The position numbers and the translations under genes are program-made. A stretch of DNA of 59,196 nt from Roseicyclus amphidinii (lineage in GTDB: Bacteria > Pseudomonadota > Alphaproteobacteria > Rhodobacterales > Rhodobacteraceae): assembly GCF_030163755.1 (NCBI RefSeq), contig NZ_JASJOE010000018.1:1-59196 (forward strand). Direction: 5' to 3'. Shown here piece after piece: positions 51,539 through 59,196 of this stretch; the first letter of the stretch is position 1; every line of letters begins with the position of its first letter. The notes beneath the pieces were generated by a model. It did no database searches and had not been told where the DNA came from. It saw only the letters and a program-made list of their open reading frames with translations.

Positions 51539-52495
51539 CGCCGGGTTGCCCTGCACGGCAAGCATCCGCTTGCGTGTGAAGAACCACTCGAGGCAGGCCA
51601 GGTGCGCCTCGAGGATGGCGGGGTGGGAGAGCATCTGGTTCATCAGCCGCATCCGCGCCGGGCGGGTGCGCAGGATGGTCGGGTCCACCACCGTGTTGCG
51701 GTTGAATTCCTCGAACTGGCGCGAGCCCGCCTTGCGGTGACGCGTCGACCGGCCGTTCGCGTCCCCGCGCTGCAGCTTGATCGCCGACAGGTCCGCCGAC
51801 TTCACCGCGTAATGGTTGACGTAGGCATGATCCCAGGCGTGCAACGCCTCGGGCAGCCTGTAGGCCGAATGGCGGTCGTCGTAGTGGCGGTCGACCGGCA
51901 GCGCCTCGCCCCGCGTGTTCACCACGCGCAGCGCCTCCGCCGGTTTCAGCGGCCCCTTGGGCATGTGCGGCGTCGTCGAGGTGAAGCTGCCGGGCCGGAA
52001 GATCGTCTTGTGCGCCCTGACCCCGTCCTCCTTGGTGATGTCCTGCGCGAAGAGGAAAGCCTCGGTCACCTGCCCGCCATCCCAGTGCTGGCGCTTGGCG
52101 TCGCCGAACATGCGCCACATCAGGGCCACGGCATCGGCATCCGGGAAGCGGGCGAGGAAGGGCTTGATCTGCGGTTGCACCGTCGGGAGGTTCACGAATT
52201 CGTCGATGTCGATATGCATCACCCAATCCGAGCTGCGCACCTCGGCATGGCGCAGGCCGCGGGTGGTGGCGCTGGACTGGATCGTGTGCCCCTCGAGGAT
52301 GTCCGAATTCTCGATCCGGCTGACGGGGAAACGGCGCGCGATTTCCTCGATCAGTTCGACCGAGCCGTCGTCGCAATCATTGGTGGCGATCACGATGTGA
52401 TCGAACCCGATCCCGAGGTGATGGGCGATCCACTCCACGAGGAAGATACCCTCGTTCTTCTGGGTCGCCACGATGGTTGCGCGAGGGGGTGCCAT
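51506..52495 (-). CDS. Glycosyltransferase family 2-like protein
   Basis: A 329-residue putative glycosyltransferase: N-terminal TIVATQKNEGIFLVEWIAHHLGIGFDHIVIATNDCDDGS is typical of the GT2/GT92-like group. MHIDIDEFVNL carries the DxD motif for metal and nucleotide-sugar binding, and HYDDRHSAYRL and NHYAVKS follow. Soluble, with no membrane helix. The last 33 bases overlap gshA on the opposite strand. The upstream 105 bases contain a TCCGGGCCCGGA palindrome (52558-52569) but no clear promoter. Confidence 0.85.
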   Translation of the reverse strand: MAPPRATIVATQKNEGIFLVEWIAHHLGIGFDHIVIATNDCDDGSVELIEEIARRFPVSRIENSDILEGHTIQSSATTRGLRHAEVRSSDWVMHIDIDEFVNLPTVQPQIKPFLARFPDADAVALMWRMFGDAKRQHWDGGQVTEAFLFAQDITKEDGVRAHKTIFRPGSFTSTTPHMPKGPLKPAEALRVVNTRGEALPVDRHYDDRHSAYRLPEALHAWDHAYVNHYAVKSADLSAIKLQRGDANGRSTRHRKAGSRQFEEFNRNTVVDPTILRTRPARMRLMNQMLSHPAILEAHLACLEWFFTRKRMLAVQGNPASVTVARVDSA

Positions 52496-52600
52496 GCCTG
52501 CCGGTCCTTGTTGCGGTCACACCTGTATACCCGGAAATTTGTCCGAAATTGGAACAATCCGGGCCCGGACCGCCCGTTCCCGCGGATTGCAGGGACAGCT

Positions 52601-53272
52601 CTACACGTTCCCGGCGTTCTGCAACACGTGCTTGCGGTAATAGTCGGTGATCTCGGCCCTGCGCTCGACGACCAGCCGCGCGTGTTCTTCCGGCGATGGC
52701 CGCGGCGCGAAGGCGCCATGGACGGCGGGGGGCCTGCGCCTTTTGCGGTCGGGGGCCGGGTCGGGTCCGAAGCGGTTCATGCCATGGGTGCCGGGCAGGC
52801 ACAGCACGACCAGGAACCAGAGGCTGCCCGCAACCGGGATGACCGTGACCGCGACAACCGCCGCCAGCGTGCCCTGCCCACCCGAGGCCAGCATGATGAA
52901 GACCGCCGCCAGCAGGGCCGCGACATAGGCGAGGAGCGGCATGAAGATGAACCAGCCGCTGCGGTCGGTGTCATGCAGCCGCCGCACCGTGACGGCGAGC
53001 TGCGGCAGGCAGACCAGCACGAGATACCCGGCAATCAGGCCGACCACGACCATCCAGCTGCCCCGAGCCGCCGCGATCCCGGCAAGGTCGGGGTTGGCCG
53101 CGAGGGCGGCAAGGGCGGGATCGTTCACCACGTAAAGCGCCAGCGCCACCTGCAGGCCGATGCCGACAAGGCACTGGAACAGGGCGAACCACCAGTATTC
53201 CGCCCGCCGCGCGCGGCCGGAGAAGTTCAGCATGTTCCGGTAACAGGATGCGACTGCCCTGATCGGTCCCAT
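52601..53272 (-). CDS. DUF805 family membrane protein
   Basis: A 223-residue protein with the DUF805 start (CYRNMLNFSGRARRAEYWWFALF), four membrane helices and the conserved RRLHDTDRSGWFIF segment, followed by LPGTHGMNRFGPDP. A charged tail of ~55 residues ends in YYRKHVLQNAGNV. Function unknown in general. The family is often linked to small inner-membrane helpers. Confidence 0.88.
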   Translation of the reverse strand: MGPIRAVASCYRNMLNFSGRARRAEYWWFALFQCLVGIGLQVALALYVVNDPALAALAANPDLAGIAAARGSWMVVVGLIAGYLVLVCLPQLAVTVRRLHDTDRSGWFIFMPLLAYVAALLAAVFIMLASGGQGTLAAVVAVTVIPVAGSLWFLVVLCLPGTHGMNRFGPDPAPDRKRRRPPAVHGAFAPRPSPEEHARLVVERRAEITDYYRKHVLQNAGNV

Positions 53273-53397
53273 CGGTCTTGCGCTCCGCCTGATTGTTCAC
53301 GCGCCCGTCGAAAGGGTCGGCGACAATCATGGCGCGGCCAAGGCAGGACCGCGGAGGCGGCAAGGCATGGCATTGGGCAACCGGGCTGACAGCCGCG

Positions 53398-54009
53398 TCA
53401 GCCCTTGCGCCCGATCCGCGATTCGGTGCCGGCCAGAAGCCTTGCGATGTTCTCGTGATGGCGGGCGAAGATCAGCACCGCCAGCACGATGCACAGCAGT
53501 GCCAAGGTCGCATGCCCCATCAGGATCGCGGCCACCGGGCCGAGCGCCGCGGCCACCAGCGCCGAAAGCGACGAGAAGCGCGTAAGGGCGGCCGTCACGG
53601 CCCAGAGCGCGCAGGCGGCAAGCCCCACCGGCCAGGCCAGCGCGATCAGCGTGCCGAGAAAGGTCGCCACCCCCTTGCCGCCCCGGAAGCGCAGGAAGAC
53701 CGGGTAGCAATGCCCGAGGAACGCCGCCGCCCCGGCCAGCTGCGCCGCGTCCTCGGCCAGCAGCGCGCGTGCCGCAAGGACCGCGATCGCCCCCTTGCCC
53801 GCGTCCAGAACCAGCGTCAGCAGCGCCGCCGGCTTGTTGCCCGTGCGCAGCACGTTGGTGGCCCCGATGTTGCCCGACCCGATCTTGCGCAGATCGCCCA
53901 GGCCGAAGAGCCGCGCCATCACGATGCCGAACGGCACCGAGCCCAGCAGGTAGGCCAGCACCGCCGTGGCCGCCAGCAGCGCGGGTGCCGTTTCCAGCGC
54001 CGGGATCAC
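53398..54009 (-). CDS. plsY: Glycerol-3-phosphate acyltransferase PlsY
   Basis: A 203-residue inner-membrane enzyme transferring acyl from acyl-phosphate to glycerol-3-phosphate. Conserved cytoplasmic loops: GSVPFGIV, IGSGNIGATNVLRTGNK, GHCYPVFLRFRGGKGVATFLG and FARHHENIARLLAGTESRIG. The start is GTG at 54009, overlapping the pyrC stop (GTGA). A longer upstream frame has no family sequence. It is the last gene of the pyrB operon. Confidence 0.95.
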   Translation of the reverse strand: MIPALETAPALLAATAVLAYLLGSVPFGIVMARLFGLGDLRKIGSGNIGATNVLRTGNKPAALLTLVLDAGKGAIAVLAARALLAEDAAQLAGAAAFLGHCYPVFLRFRGGKGVATFLGTLIALAWPVGLAACALWAVTAALTRFSSLSALVAAALGPVAAILMGHATLALLCIVLAVLIFARHHENIARLLAGTESRIGRKG

Positions 54010-55289
54010 GCGTTGGTCTCCGCCGCGCGGTCGTAGACGACGGCGCCGTCCACCCATGTGCGCAACACGCGGCCTTGCATCCGCTGACCGTCAAAGGGCG
54101 TGTTCTTCGACTTGGAATGCAGGCCGAACCGATCGAGGATATAGGGCACATCGGGGTCGAACAGCACGAGGTCGGCGGGCGCACCGGGCGCAAGCCGCCC
54201 GCTCTCCAGCCCCAGCCGCCGCGCCGGGTTCAGCGCCATGGCGCGGAACAGCTCGGGCAGGCTCAACGCCTCGGCATGGTAAAGGCGCAGCGCCGCGGGC
54301 AGCAGCGTCTCGAGGCCGACCGCCCCGCTTGCCGCCGCCTCGAAGGGCAGGCGCTTGCTTTCCTCGTCCTGCGGGCTGTGCATGGAACAGATCACGTCGA
54401 TCAGCCCCTCGCGCACCGCCTCGACCATGGCAAGGCGGTCGTCCTCGTCGCGGAGCGGCGGGGTGAGCTTGAAGAAGGTGCGGTAGTCGCCCACGTCCAG
54501 TGCGTTCAGCGTCAGGTGGTGGATCGAGATGCCCGCCGTCACGTCCAGCCCGGCGGCCTTGGCGCGCGCCAGCGCGGGCAGGGCCGCGGCACTCGTCACC
54601 TGGTCGGCGTGGTAGCGCGCGCCGGTCATCTCGACGAGCGCAAGGTCGCGCTCCAGCCCCATCCGCTCGGCCATGGGCGAGACGGCGGGCAGCCCGCGCA
54701 AGCTGGCGAACTTGCCCGAGGTCACCGCCGCCCCCGACGACAGGCCCGGCTCTTGCGGGTGGCCCAGGATCAGAGCACCCAGCGAGCGCGCATAGGTCAT
54801 GCAGCGCGACAGGACGCGCGCGTCGGTCGTCACCGCGTCGCCGTCGGTGAAGGCCACCGCGCCCGCATCCATCAGGAAGCCGATCTCGGTCATCTCGCGG
54901 CCCGCGCGCGCCCGCGTCAGCGCCGCCATCGGCCGGACCTTGACCGGCGAGGCGTCGCGCGCGCGGCGGATCACGAATTCCAGCACCTCGGGCGTGTCGA
55001 TGGGCGTGGCCGTGTCGGGCCGCGTGACCATCGTGGTCACCCCGCCCGCCGCCGCCGCCCGCCCCGCCGTGCGCAGGCTCTCCTTGTGCCGCTCGCCCGG
55101 TTCACCGGCGTTGACGCCAAGGTCGACGATGCCCGGCGCAAGACAGGCCCCGTTGCAGTCGATGCCGCCCGCGCGCGGGCCTTCGCCCGACTCGGCGATG
55201 CGCCCGCCCTCGATCCTCAGCCAGCCAAGCGTCTCGGTGCCCGCCTCGGGGTCGATCAGCCGCGCGTTGCGCAGAAGTGCGTTGGTCAT
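54006..55289 (-). CDS. pyrC: Dihydroorotase-like protein, probably non-catalytic (PyrC')
   Basis: A 427-residue protein with clear dihydroorotase similarity along its length (LAPGIVDLGVNAGEPGERHKES, VTTMVTRPDT, AVAFTDGDAVTTD, ISIHHLTLN, AASGAVGLETLLPAALRLYH). The metal and catalytic residues are gone. The DxHVHLRDPG motif is replaced by DLGVNAGEPG, and the catalytic ATDHAPH is replaced by CSMHSPQ. Such inactive homologues are known in bacteria (for example pseudomonads) as structural partners of aspartate carbamoyltransferase. The pyrB gene is three cistrons upstream in the same operon. I infer a scaffold role. An active dihydroorotase should exist elsewhere. Confidence 0.9.
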   Translation of the reverse strand: MTNALLRNARLIDPEAGTETLGWLRIEGGRIAESGEGPRAGGIDCNGACLAPGIVDLGVNAGEPGERHKESLRTAGRAAAAGGVTTMVTRPDTATPIDTPEVLEFVIRRARDASPVKVRPMAALTRARAGREMTEIGFLMDAGAVAFTDGDAVTTDARVLSRCMTYARSLGALILGHPQEPGLSSGAAVTSGKFASLRGLPAVSPMAERMGLERDLALVEMTGARYHADQVTSAAALPALARAKAAGLDVTAGISIHHLTLNALDVGDYRTFFKLTPPLRDEDDRLAMVEAVREGLIDVICSMHSPQDEESKRLPFEAAASGAVGLETLLPAALRLYHAEALSLPELFRAMALNPARRLGLESGRLAPGAPADLVLFDPDVPYILDRFGLHSKSKNTPFDGQRMQGRVLRTWVDGAVVYDRAAETNA

Positions 55290-55765
55290 TGCGTCCCGTC
55301 CCTCTCCGTGCCGCCGCCGGTCCTTGCCGCCTCGATCCGGGCTTTTGTCGCCTTCGCGTCGGGCTGGTATTTCATCAGGTGCTTGTCGCCCGCGACGGTC
55401 ACGATCTGCACCGCCGAGAACAGCGTGTTGACCGCCGCGATGTTCTCGAGCGCGATGGCCCGCGTGCCGGGGCCGAGAAGCCGCCGGTTCGTCAGGTCCC
55501 AGCGCATCTTCGTCTCGTCCGAGGCGAGGTAGAGCGCACGCACCGCGATGGCGAAGAGCCCGCCCACCGCGCCGGTCCAGACATGCTCGTTCCCGAGCGC
55601 CCAGAGGATGCCCATGCCGCCCGCCATGGCGAGCGCGGCCAGCCAGGCATTCTCGCGCCAGTAGGTCGCGCGGTCCGCGGCAAAGGCCGCGACGACGCGT
55701 TCGCCCGGTTCCAGCTCGGTCACGGGGGCAAAGGGCGTGCGCGTGGAGATATGCGGATCGCTCAT
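55286..55765 (-). CDS. PH-domain-like membrane protein in the pyrB operon
   Basis: A 159-residue protein: an N-terminal soluble stretch, two membrane helices (about 42-85, WLAALAMAGGMGILWAL and AVGGLFAIAVRALYL) and a bacterial PH-like domain (MRWDLTNRRLLGPGTRAIALENIAAV). It overlaps both neighbours by 4 bases (ATGA), so it is translated with pyrC' and the upstream gene. The function is unknown. Its placement between pyrimidine and phospholipid genes may be purely operonic. Confidence 0.8.
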   Translation of the reverse strand: MSDPHISTRTPFAPVTELEPGERVVAAFAADRATYWRENAWLAALAMAGGMGILWALGNEHVWTGAVGGLFAIAVRALYLASDETKMRWDLTNRRLLGPGTRAIALENIAAVNTLFSAVQIVTVAGDKHLMKYQPDAKATKARIEAARTGGGTERDGTQ

Positions 55766-56262
55766 CGCAGCAGCACCACTAGGATCAGCAGCAGCAGAAC
55801 GGCGCCCACCACCCATGTCGCGCTGCCGCTTCGGCGGGGTTTGTCCGTGAGGGGGGCAGCGGGCGGCGGCGGCGGCGTCACCGCGGCCTTGGGCAGGTTG
55901 CCGCCGTGATCCGGCCGCGCCAATGGCACCGAGGCGATCAGCGTCAGCGCGGCCCCCGGTGCGGGTTCTTCCGACAGGGCGCGTTCGGGCACCAGCAGGA
56001 CATGCCCCTTGAGCGCATTCATCCGCCGCGCGTCCTGCGCCGGGATGCTCTCGGGGGCGAAGGCCATGGCGACGTAATCCGACAGCGCCATCTCGCCGAG
56101 GTCCGTGACCGGGAACAGCTCCACCTCGGCCTCGTCCACCTCGGCCCCCAGCCACTCGGTCAGCGGCGGCAACACCGGAGCCTCGCCCCGCGCGCGCGTC
56201 AGATGCGTGTGCCGCACCCCGGTCACGGCGTTGACGGCGAGGATGTGGAGGGTGTCGGTCAT
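55762..56262 (-). CDS. Unknown protein with C-terminal membrane helix
   Basis: A 166-residue protein with a soluble N-terminal domain ([69 protein letters not shown]), a proline-rich linker ([12 protein letters not shown]) and a single C-terminal membrane anchor ([16 protein letters not shown]). Overlaps pyrB by ATGA. The middle segment resembles the conserved unknown proteins that accompany pyrB in related genomes. I cannot assign a function. Confidence 0.78.
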   Translation of the reverse strand: MTDTLHILAVNAVTGVRHTHLTRARGEAPVLPPLTEWLGAEVDEAEVELFPVTDLGEMALSDYVAMAFAPESIPAQDARRMNALKGHVLLVPERALSEEPAPGAALTLIASVPLARPDHGGNLPKAAVTPPPPPAAPLTDKPRRSGSATWVVGAVLLLLILVVLLR

Positions 56263-57209
56263 GCCGCGCCCTTCTCCCGCCGCTCCCGCAGGGTCTCGGC
56301 CAGCAGCTCCATTGCCGCCATGCGCACGGCGACGCCCATCTCGACCTGTTCCTGGATGACCGAGCGGTTGATGTCGTCGGCGATGGTCCCGTCGATCTCG
56401 ACCCCGCGGTTCATCGGCCCCGGGTGCATCACGATGGCGTCGGGCTTGGCAAACGACAGCTTCTCGGCGTTCAGCCCGAAGCGGTGGAAATACTCGCGCT
56501 CGGACGGGATGAACGCGCCGTCCATCCGCTCCTTCTGAAGGCGCAGCATCATCACCACGTCGACGTCGCGCAGCCCCTCCTCCATGTCGCCGTAAACCTC
56601 GACGCCCCAGTCCGCGGCCCCTGCCGGGATCAGGGTGGGCGGGCCGACAAGGCGCACCCGGTTCTCCATCTTGCCTAGCAGGAAGATGTTCGACCGCGCC
56701 ACGCGGCTGTGCGCGATATCCCCGCAGATGGCGATGTTGAGCCGGTGGAGCCGCCCCTTGGCCCGCCGGATCGTCAGCGCATCGAGCAGCGCCTGCGTCG
56801 GATGCTCGTGCCGCCCGTCGCCCGCGTTCAGCACGGCGCAGTTCACCTTGTCGGCGAGCAGTTTCACCGCCCCCGAATGCGGATGCCGCACCACCAGAAG
56901 GTCGGGGTGCATCGCGTTCAGCGTCAGCGCCGTGTCGATCAGCGTCTCGCCCTTCTTCAGCGAGGACGCCGCCATCGCCATGTTCATCACATCCGCGCCC
57001 AGCCGCTTGCCCGCGATCTCGAAGCTGGCCTGCGTCCGGGTGGAGGCCTCGAAGAACATGTTGATCTGCGTGAGGCCCTTCAGCGGCGCGCCATGCTGGC
57101 GGCTGCCGCGCTCGGCCTCGGCATGGATGTCGGCGCGGTCGAGAAGGAGCTTGATCTCCTGCGGGTGCAGATCCTCGATCCCCAACAGGTGCGTCTGGCT
57201 GAATGTCAT
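56259..57209 (-). CDS. pyrB: Aspartate carbamoyltransferase catalytic subunit
   Basis: A 316-residue enzyme joining carbamoyl phosphate and aspartate in pyrimidine synthesis. The carbamoyl-phosphate loop [63 protein letters not shown] and [12 protein letters not shown] are all intact. It heads a five-gene operon in which every junction overlaps by four bases. No pyrI regulatory subunit is present, consistent with assembly with the inactive PyrC homologue. Confidence 0.96.
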   Translation of the reverse strand: MTFSQTHLLGIEDLHPQEIKLLLDRADIHAEAERGSRQHGAPLKGLTQINMFFEASTRTQASFEIAGKRLGADVMNMAMAASSLKKGETLIDTALTLNAMHPDLLVVRHPHSGAVKLLADKVNCAVLNAGDGRHEHPTQALLDALTIRRAKGRLHRLNIAICGDIAHSRVARSNIFLLGKMENRVRLVGPPTLIPAGAADWGVEVYGDMEEGLRDVDVVMMLRLQKERMDGAFIPSEREYFHRFGLNAEKLSFAKPDAIVMHPGPMNRGVEIDGTIADDINRSVIQEQVEMGVAVRMAAMELLAETLRERREKGAA

Positions 57210-57333
57210 GGTCCCGCCCCGGTGTTCCACGGTTTCCCGCTTATAGGAGCGGGTGGGGCAGGGCGGCAAGGCGTCAGGGCTGCCCGTGCAACGGCCCTTT
57301 CCCTTGCCGGGCTGCGGGCATAGCTTTGGCGTC

Positions 57334-58137
57334 ATGGATGAGCTTGGGTATCACGACGCATTGGCGATGCTCGACTGGCAGATCGAGCTGGGCGCGGACG
57401 AGGCGATCCTCGACGCGCCGGTCGATCGCTTCGCGCTGGAGGTGCAGCCGACACCGGCAAGCGCCCCCGTCGCGCGACCTGCCCCGGCCTCGACGCCCGA
57501 TGCCCGGCCCGCCGCTCCGCCCCCTGTTGCCGTTGACGCGACCGAGGTCGCCCGTGTCGCCGCGGCCGCCGCGCATGATCTGCCCGCGCTCAGGGCCGCG
57601 ATGGAGGCCTTCCCCCATTGCCCCCTGCGCGAGACGGCGCGGCAGCTCGTCTTCGCCGACGGCACGCCCGCGGCGCGCGTGATGATCGTGGGCGAGGCCC
57701 CTGGCCGCGACGAGGATATCGCGGGCAAGCCCTTCGTCGGGCGTGCGGGGCAACTGCTCGACCGGATGCTCGCGGCCATCGGCCTGAGCCGCGGGGCCGA
57801 GGATGCGGCCCATGCCGTCTACATCACCAACATGCTGCCCTGGCGCCCGCCCCAGAACCGCGACCCGACGCCGGAAGAGCTGGCGATGCTCGGCCCCTTC
57901 ATCCGCCGCCATATCGAGCTTGCGGACCCGGATATCCTGGTTCTGATGGGCAACTGGGCCTGCCAGGGCCTGATGGGCAAGCGCGGCATCACCCGCCTGC
58001 GCGGGGGGTGGGCCGAGGTCATGGACCGCCCCGCGATCCCGATGTTCCACCCCGCCTACCTGCTGCGCAAACCCCATGACAAGGCGCGCGCGTGGGAGGA
58101 TCTGTTGTCCCTTCAGGCAAGGCTCAGGACGCTCTGA
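57334..58137 (+). CDS. Uracil-DNA glycosylase superfamily protein (family 4-like)
   Basis: A 267-residue protein with a ~90-residue Ala/Pro-rich N-terminal extension, then the UDG fold: [31 protein letters not shown] (read as [18 protein letters not shown] and [10 protein letters not shown]), [20 protein letters not shown] and MFHPAYLLR. Family 4 enzymes remove uracil from DNA and carry a 4Fe-4S cluster held by four cysteines. Here only one cysteine ([10 protein letters not shown]) remains in the first pair and the second pair (usually in KCRPP and before the P-L motif) is missing. The active-site GEAPG and HP motifs are kept, so activity is plausible without the cluster. Confidence 0.82.
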   Translation: MDELGYHDALAMLDWQIELGADEAILDAPVDRFALEVQPTPASAPVARPAPASTPDARPAAPPPVAVDATEVARVAAAAAHDLPALRAAMEAFPHCPLRETARQLVFADGTPAARVMIVGEAPGRDEDIAGKPFVGRAGQLLDRMLAAIGLSRGAEDAAHAVYITNMLPWRPPQNRDPTPEELAMLGPFIRRHIELADPDILVLMGNWACQGLMGKRGITRLRGGWAEVMDRPAIPMFHPAYLLRKPHDKARAWEDLLSLQARLRTL

Positions 58138-58138
58138 C

Positions 58139-58681
58139 ATGTCCCGTATCGACGACACCCGCCCCTTCCATCCCGTCCGCATCGCGGTTCTGGCCGTCTC
58201 CGACACCCGCGGCCTGGCCGAGGACAAGTCCGGCGACGTGCTGGTCGAGCGGCTGACCGGCGCGGGCCATATTCTCGCCGCGCGCCACATCCTGCGCGAC
58301 GAGCGCGCCGAGATCGCGGCGCAGCTGCGGGCGTGGTGCGACGATCCCGGCATCGACGTGATCCTGACCACGGGGGGCACCGGCCTGACCGGGCGCGACG
58401 TGACGGTCGAGGCGCACCGCGACGTCTACGAGAAGGAGATCGAGGCCTTCGCCACCGTCTTCACGATGATTTCAATGCAGAAGATCGGCACCTCGGCGGT
58501 GCAGTCGCGCGCCACCGGCGGCGTGGCCAACGGCACCTACCTCTTCGCGCTGCCCGGAAGCAGCGGGGCCTGCAAGGATGCATGGGACGAGATCCTGCGC
58601 TGGCAGCTCGATTACCGGCACCGTCCCTGCAATTTCGTCGAGATTCTTCCACGTCTCGACGAACACCTGCGACGGAAATGA
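58139..58681 (+). CDS. moaB: Molybdenum cofactor biosynthesis protein B
   Basis: A 180-residue MPT-adenylation-type protein (MoaB/Mog fold): VRIAVLAVSDTRGLAEDKSGD, DVILTTGGTGLTGRDVTVEA, TSAVQSRATGGVANGTYLFALPGSSGACKDAWDEIL (the GGTG and PGS loops bind molybdopterin). It starts one base after the UDG-like stop. moaDE lies 13 kb away in the same window. Confidence 0.95.
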   Translation: MSRIDDTRPFHPVRIAVLAVSDTRGLAEDKSGDVLVERLTGAGHILAARHILRDERAEIAAQLRAWCDDPGIDVILTTGGTGLTGRDVTVEAHRDVYEKEIEAFATVFTMISMQKIGTSAVQSRATGGVANGTYLFALPGSSGACKDAWDEILRWQLDYRHRPCNFVEILPRLDEHLRRK

Positions 58682-58776
58682 TCGCCTCAGACGTGCAAGG
58701 ACGGTGACTTGGTCACTTGGACCTTTCCCGCCGTCAGCCTACCTTGGAGGCAGGCACCCTTTGAGGCACTGATCCG

Positions 58777-59196
58777 ATGCGTTTCTTCCGCCGCGCCCTT
58801 GTGGGCCTTTTCCTGTTCGCGCTGACCGTCGGACTTCTGGCCGTTGCGGGCAATTCGATCTACGGCGCGCTTCAGGCCCGCTGGGCCGAGGAGGGGGGCG
58901 CGCGCCCCGCGCGGGAACGGGTTTTCTCGGCCGAGGTCGCGGCGCTGGAGTTCGGCACCGAGACGCCGGTCCTGACCGCCTTCGGCGAGGTCCGCTCGCG
59001 CCGCACGCTGGAATTGCGCGCGCCCGCCGAAGGGACCGTGATCGAGCTGGCCGAAGGGTTCGAGGATGGCGGCGCGGTCGCCGCGGGCCAGACCCTTCTG
59101 CGCATCGACCCCGCCGAGGCGCAATCGGCGCGCGACACCGCCGCCGCCGACCTGCGCGACGCCGAGAACGAACTGGCCGAGGCCACCCGCGCCCTC
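58777..59196 (+). CDS. HlyD/RND-type membrane fusion protein, 5' part
   Basis: The first 140 residues of an efflux adaptor; the gene runs off the window. One N-terminal membrane segment (ALVGLFLFALTVGLLAVAG), then the barrel-sandwich start VLTAFGEVRSRRTLELRAPAEGTVIELA with GQTLLRIDPAEAQSARD leading into a coiled coil (LRDAENELAEA). An RND or ABC pump gene should follow outside the window. Confidence 0.85.
   Translation, partial: MRFFRRALVGLFLFALTVGLLAVAGNSIYGALQARWAEEGGARPARERVFSAEVAALEFGTETPVLTAFGEVRSRRTLELRAPAEGTVIELAEGFEDGGAVAAGQTLLRIDPAEAQSARDTAAADLRDAENELAEATRAL

Noticed and set aside
52549-52560. TTGGAACAATCC, similar to the catabolic operator
   Set aside because: It lacks the CG centre and the second half-site, and lies before a glycosyltransferase gene with no link to the locus; probably chance.
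58777-59196. HlyD-like protein as the type I exporter for the RTX proteins
   Set aside because: The visible start resembles RND-pump adaptors, is 41 kb away, and no HlyB-type ATPase is in the window.

Overview
This is a high-GC segment of an alphaproteobacterial chromosome, most likely from the Rhodobacteraceae (Roseobacter group). Three things point there: a 5S rRNA followed at once by tRNA-fMet (the end of a roseobacter-type rRNA operon), giant RTX proteins ending in Hint domains, and housekeeping blocks (uvrC-pgsA-moaD-moaE, ubiA/rsmE/gshA, pyrB-pyrC'-plsY) with heavy use of 4-base ATGA/GTGA gene overlaps.

Layout. (1) 1-254: end of an rRNA operon. (2) 305-5256: a hexuronate island. uxaC and uxuB look intact and are each preceded by a small ORF with a good ribosome binding site. 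Upstream lies a run of broken genes: an alpha/beta hydrolase, an unknown gene with an in-frame TAG, and a GntR/FCD regulator. (3) 5520-17744: two divergent paralogous RTX-Hint proteins of 2631 and 1036 residues, separated by a 1.2-kb control region. The larger one carries a 486-bp internal duplication and seven copies of a spacer module I do not recognise. (4) 17924-38806: a large carbohydrate catabolic locus. It holds a Gfo/Idh dehydrogenase, a CoA-transferase, an enoyl-CoA hydratase, an aldehyde dehydrogenase, a LacI repressor, a four-gene sugar ABC transporter, two GMC oxidoreductases, an SDR, a DUF993 aldolase-like protein, a second LacI repressor, glycerate 2-kinase, a Dabb protein, ribokinase and an acyl-CoA synthetase. 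(5) 38989-59196: mostly housekeeping. This covers an SppA-like peptidase, a Ca/Na exchanger, a FolM-like SDR, uvrC, pgsA, moaDE, an OmpA/BON envelope protein, ubiA, rsmE, gshA, a glycosyltransferase, a five-gene pyrB-to-plsY operon, a UDG-like protein, moaB and the start of an HlyD-type adaptor.

How it works together. The best candidate for an undescribed system is the carbohydrate locus. Two separate promoters in it, upstream of the Gfo/Idh gene and of the first GMC gene, carry the same near-palindrome TTGGAACGATCCA at the same distance from the -10 box. They therefore probably form one regulon under one LacI protein. A second site type (AACGTTTCAA) flanks the other lacI gene and the transporter promoter. 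The enzyme mix suggests uptake of a sugar or polyol, oxidation to a keto-sugar or lactone, retro-aldol cleavage, and entry of the fragments through glycerate and CoA thioesters. The substrate cannot be read from sequence.

Other points of note are a dihydroorotase-like PyrC lacking its metal ligands, a UDG-family protein lacking most Fe-S cysteines, a DnaA-box-containing AT-rich gap before uvrC, and several short repeats. All coordinates and motifs were read by eye and no database search was run.
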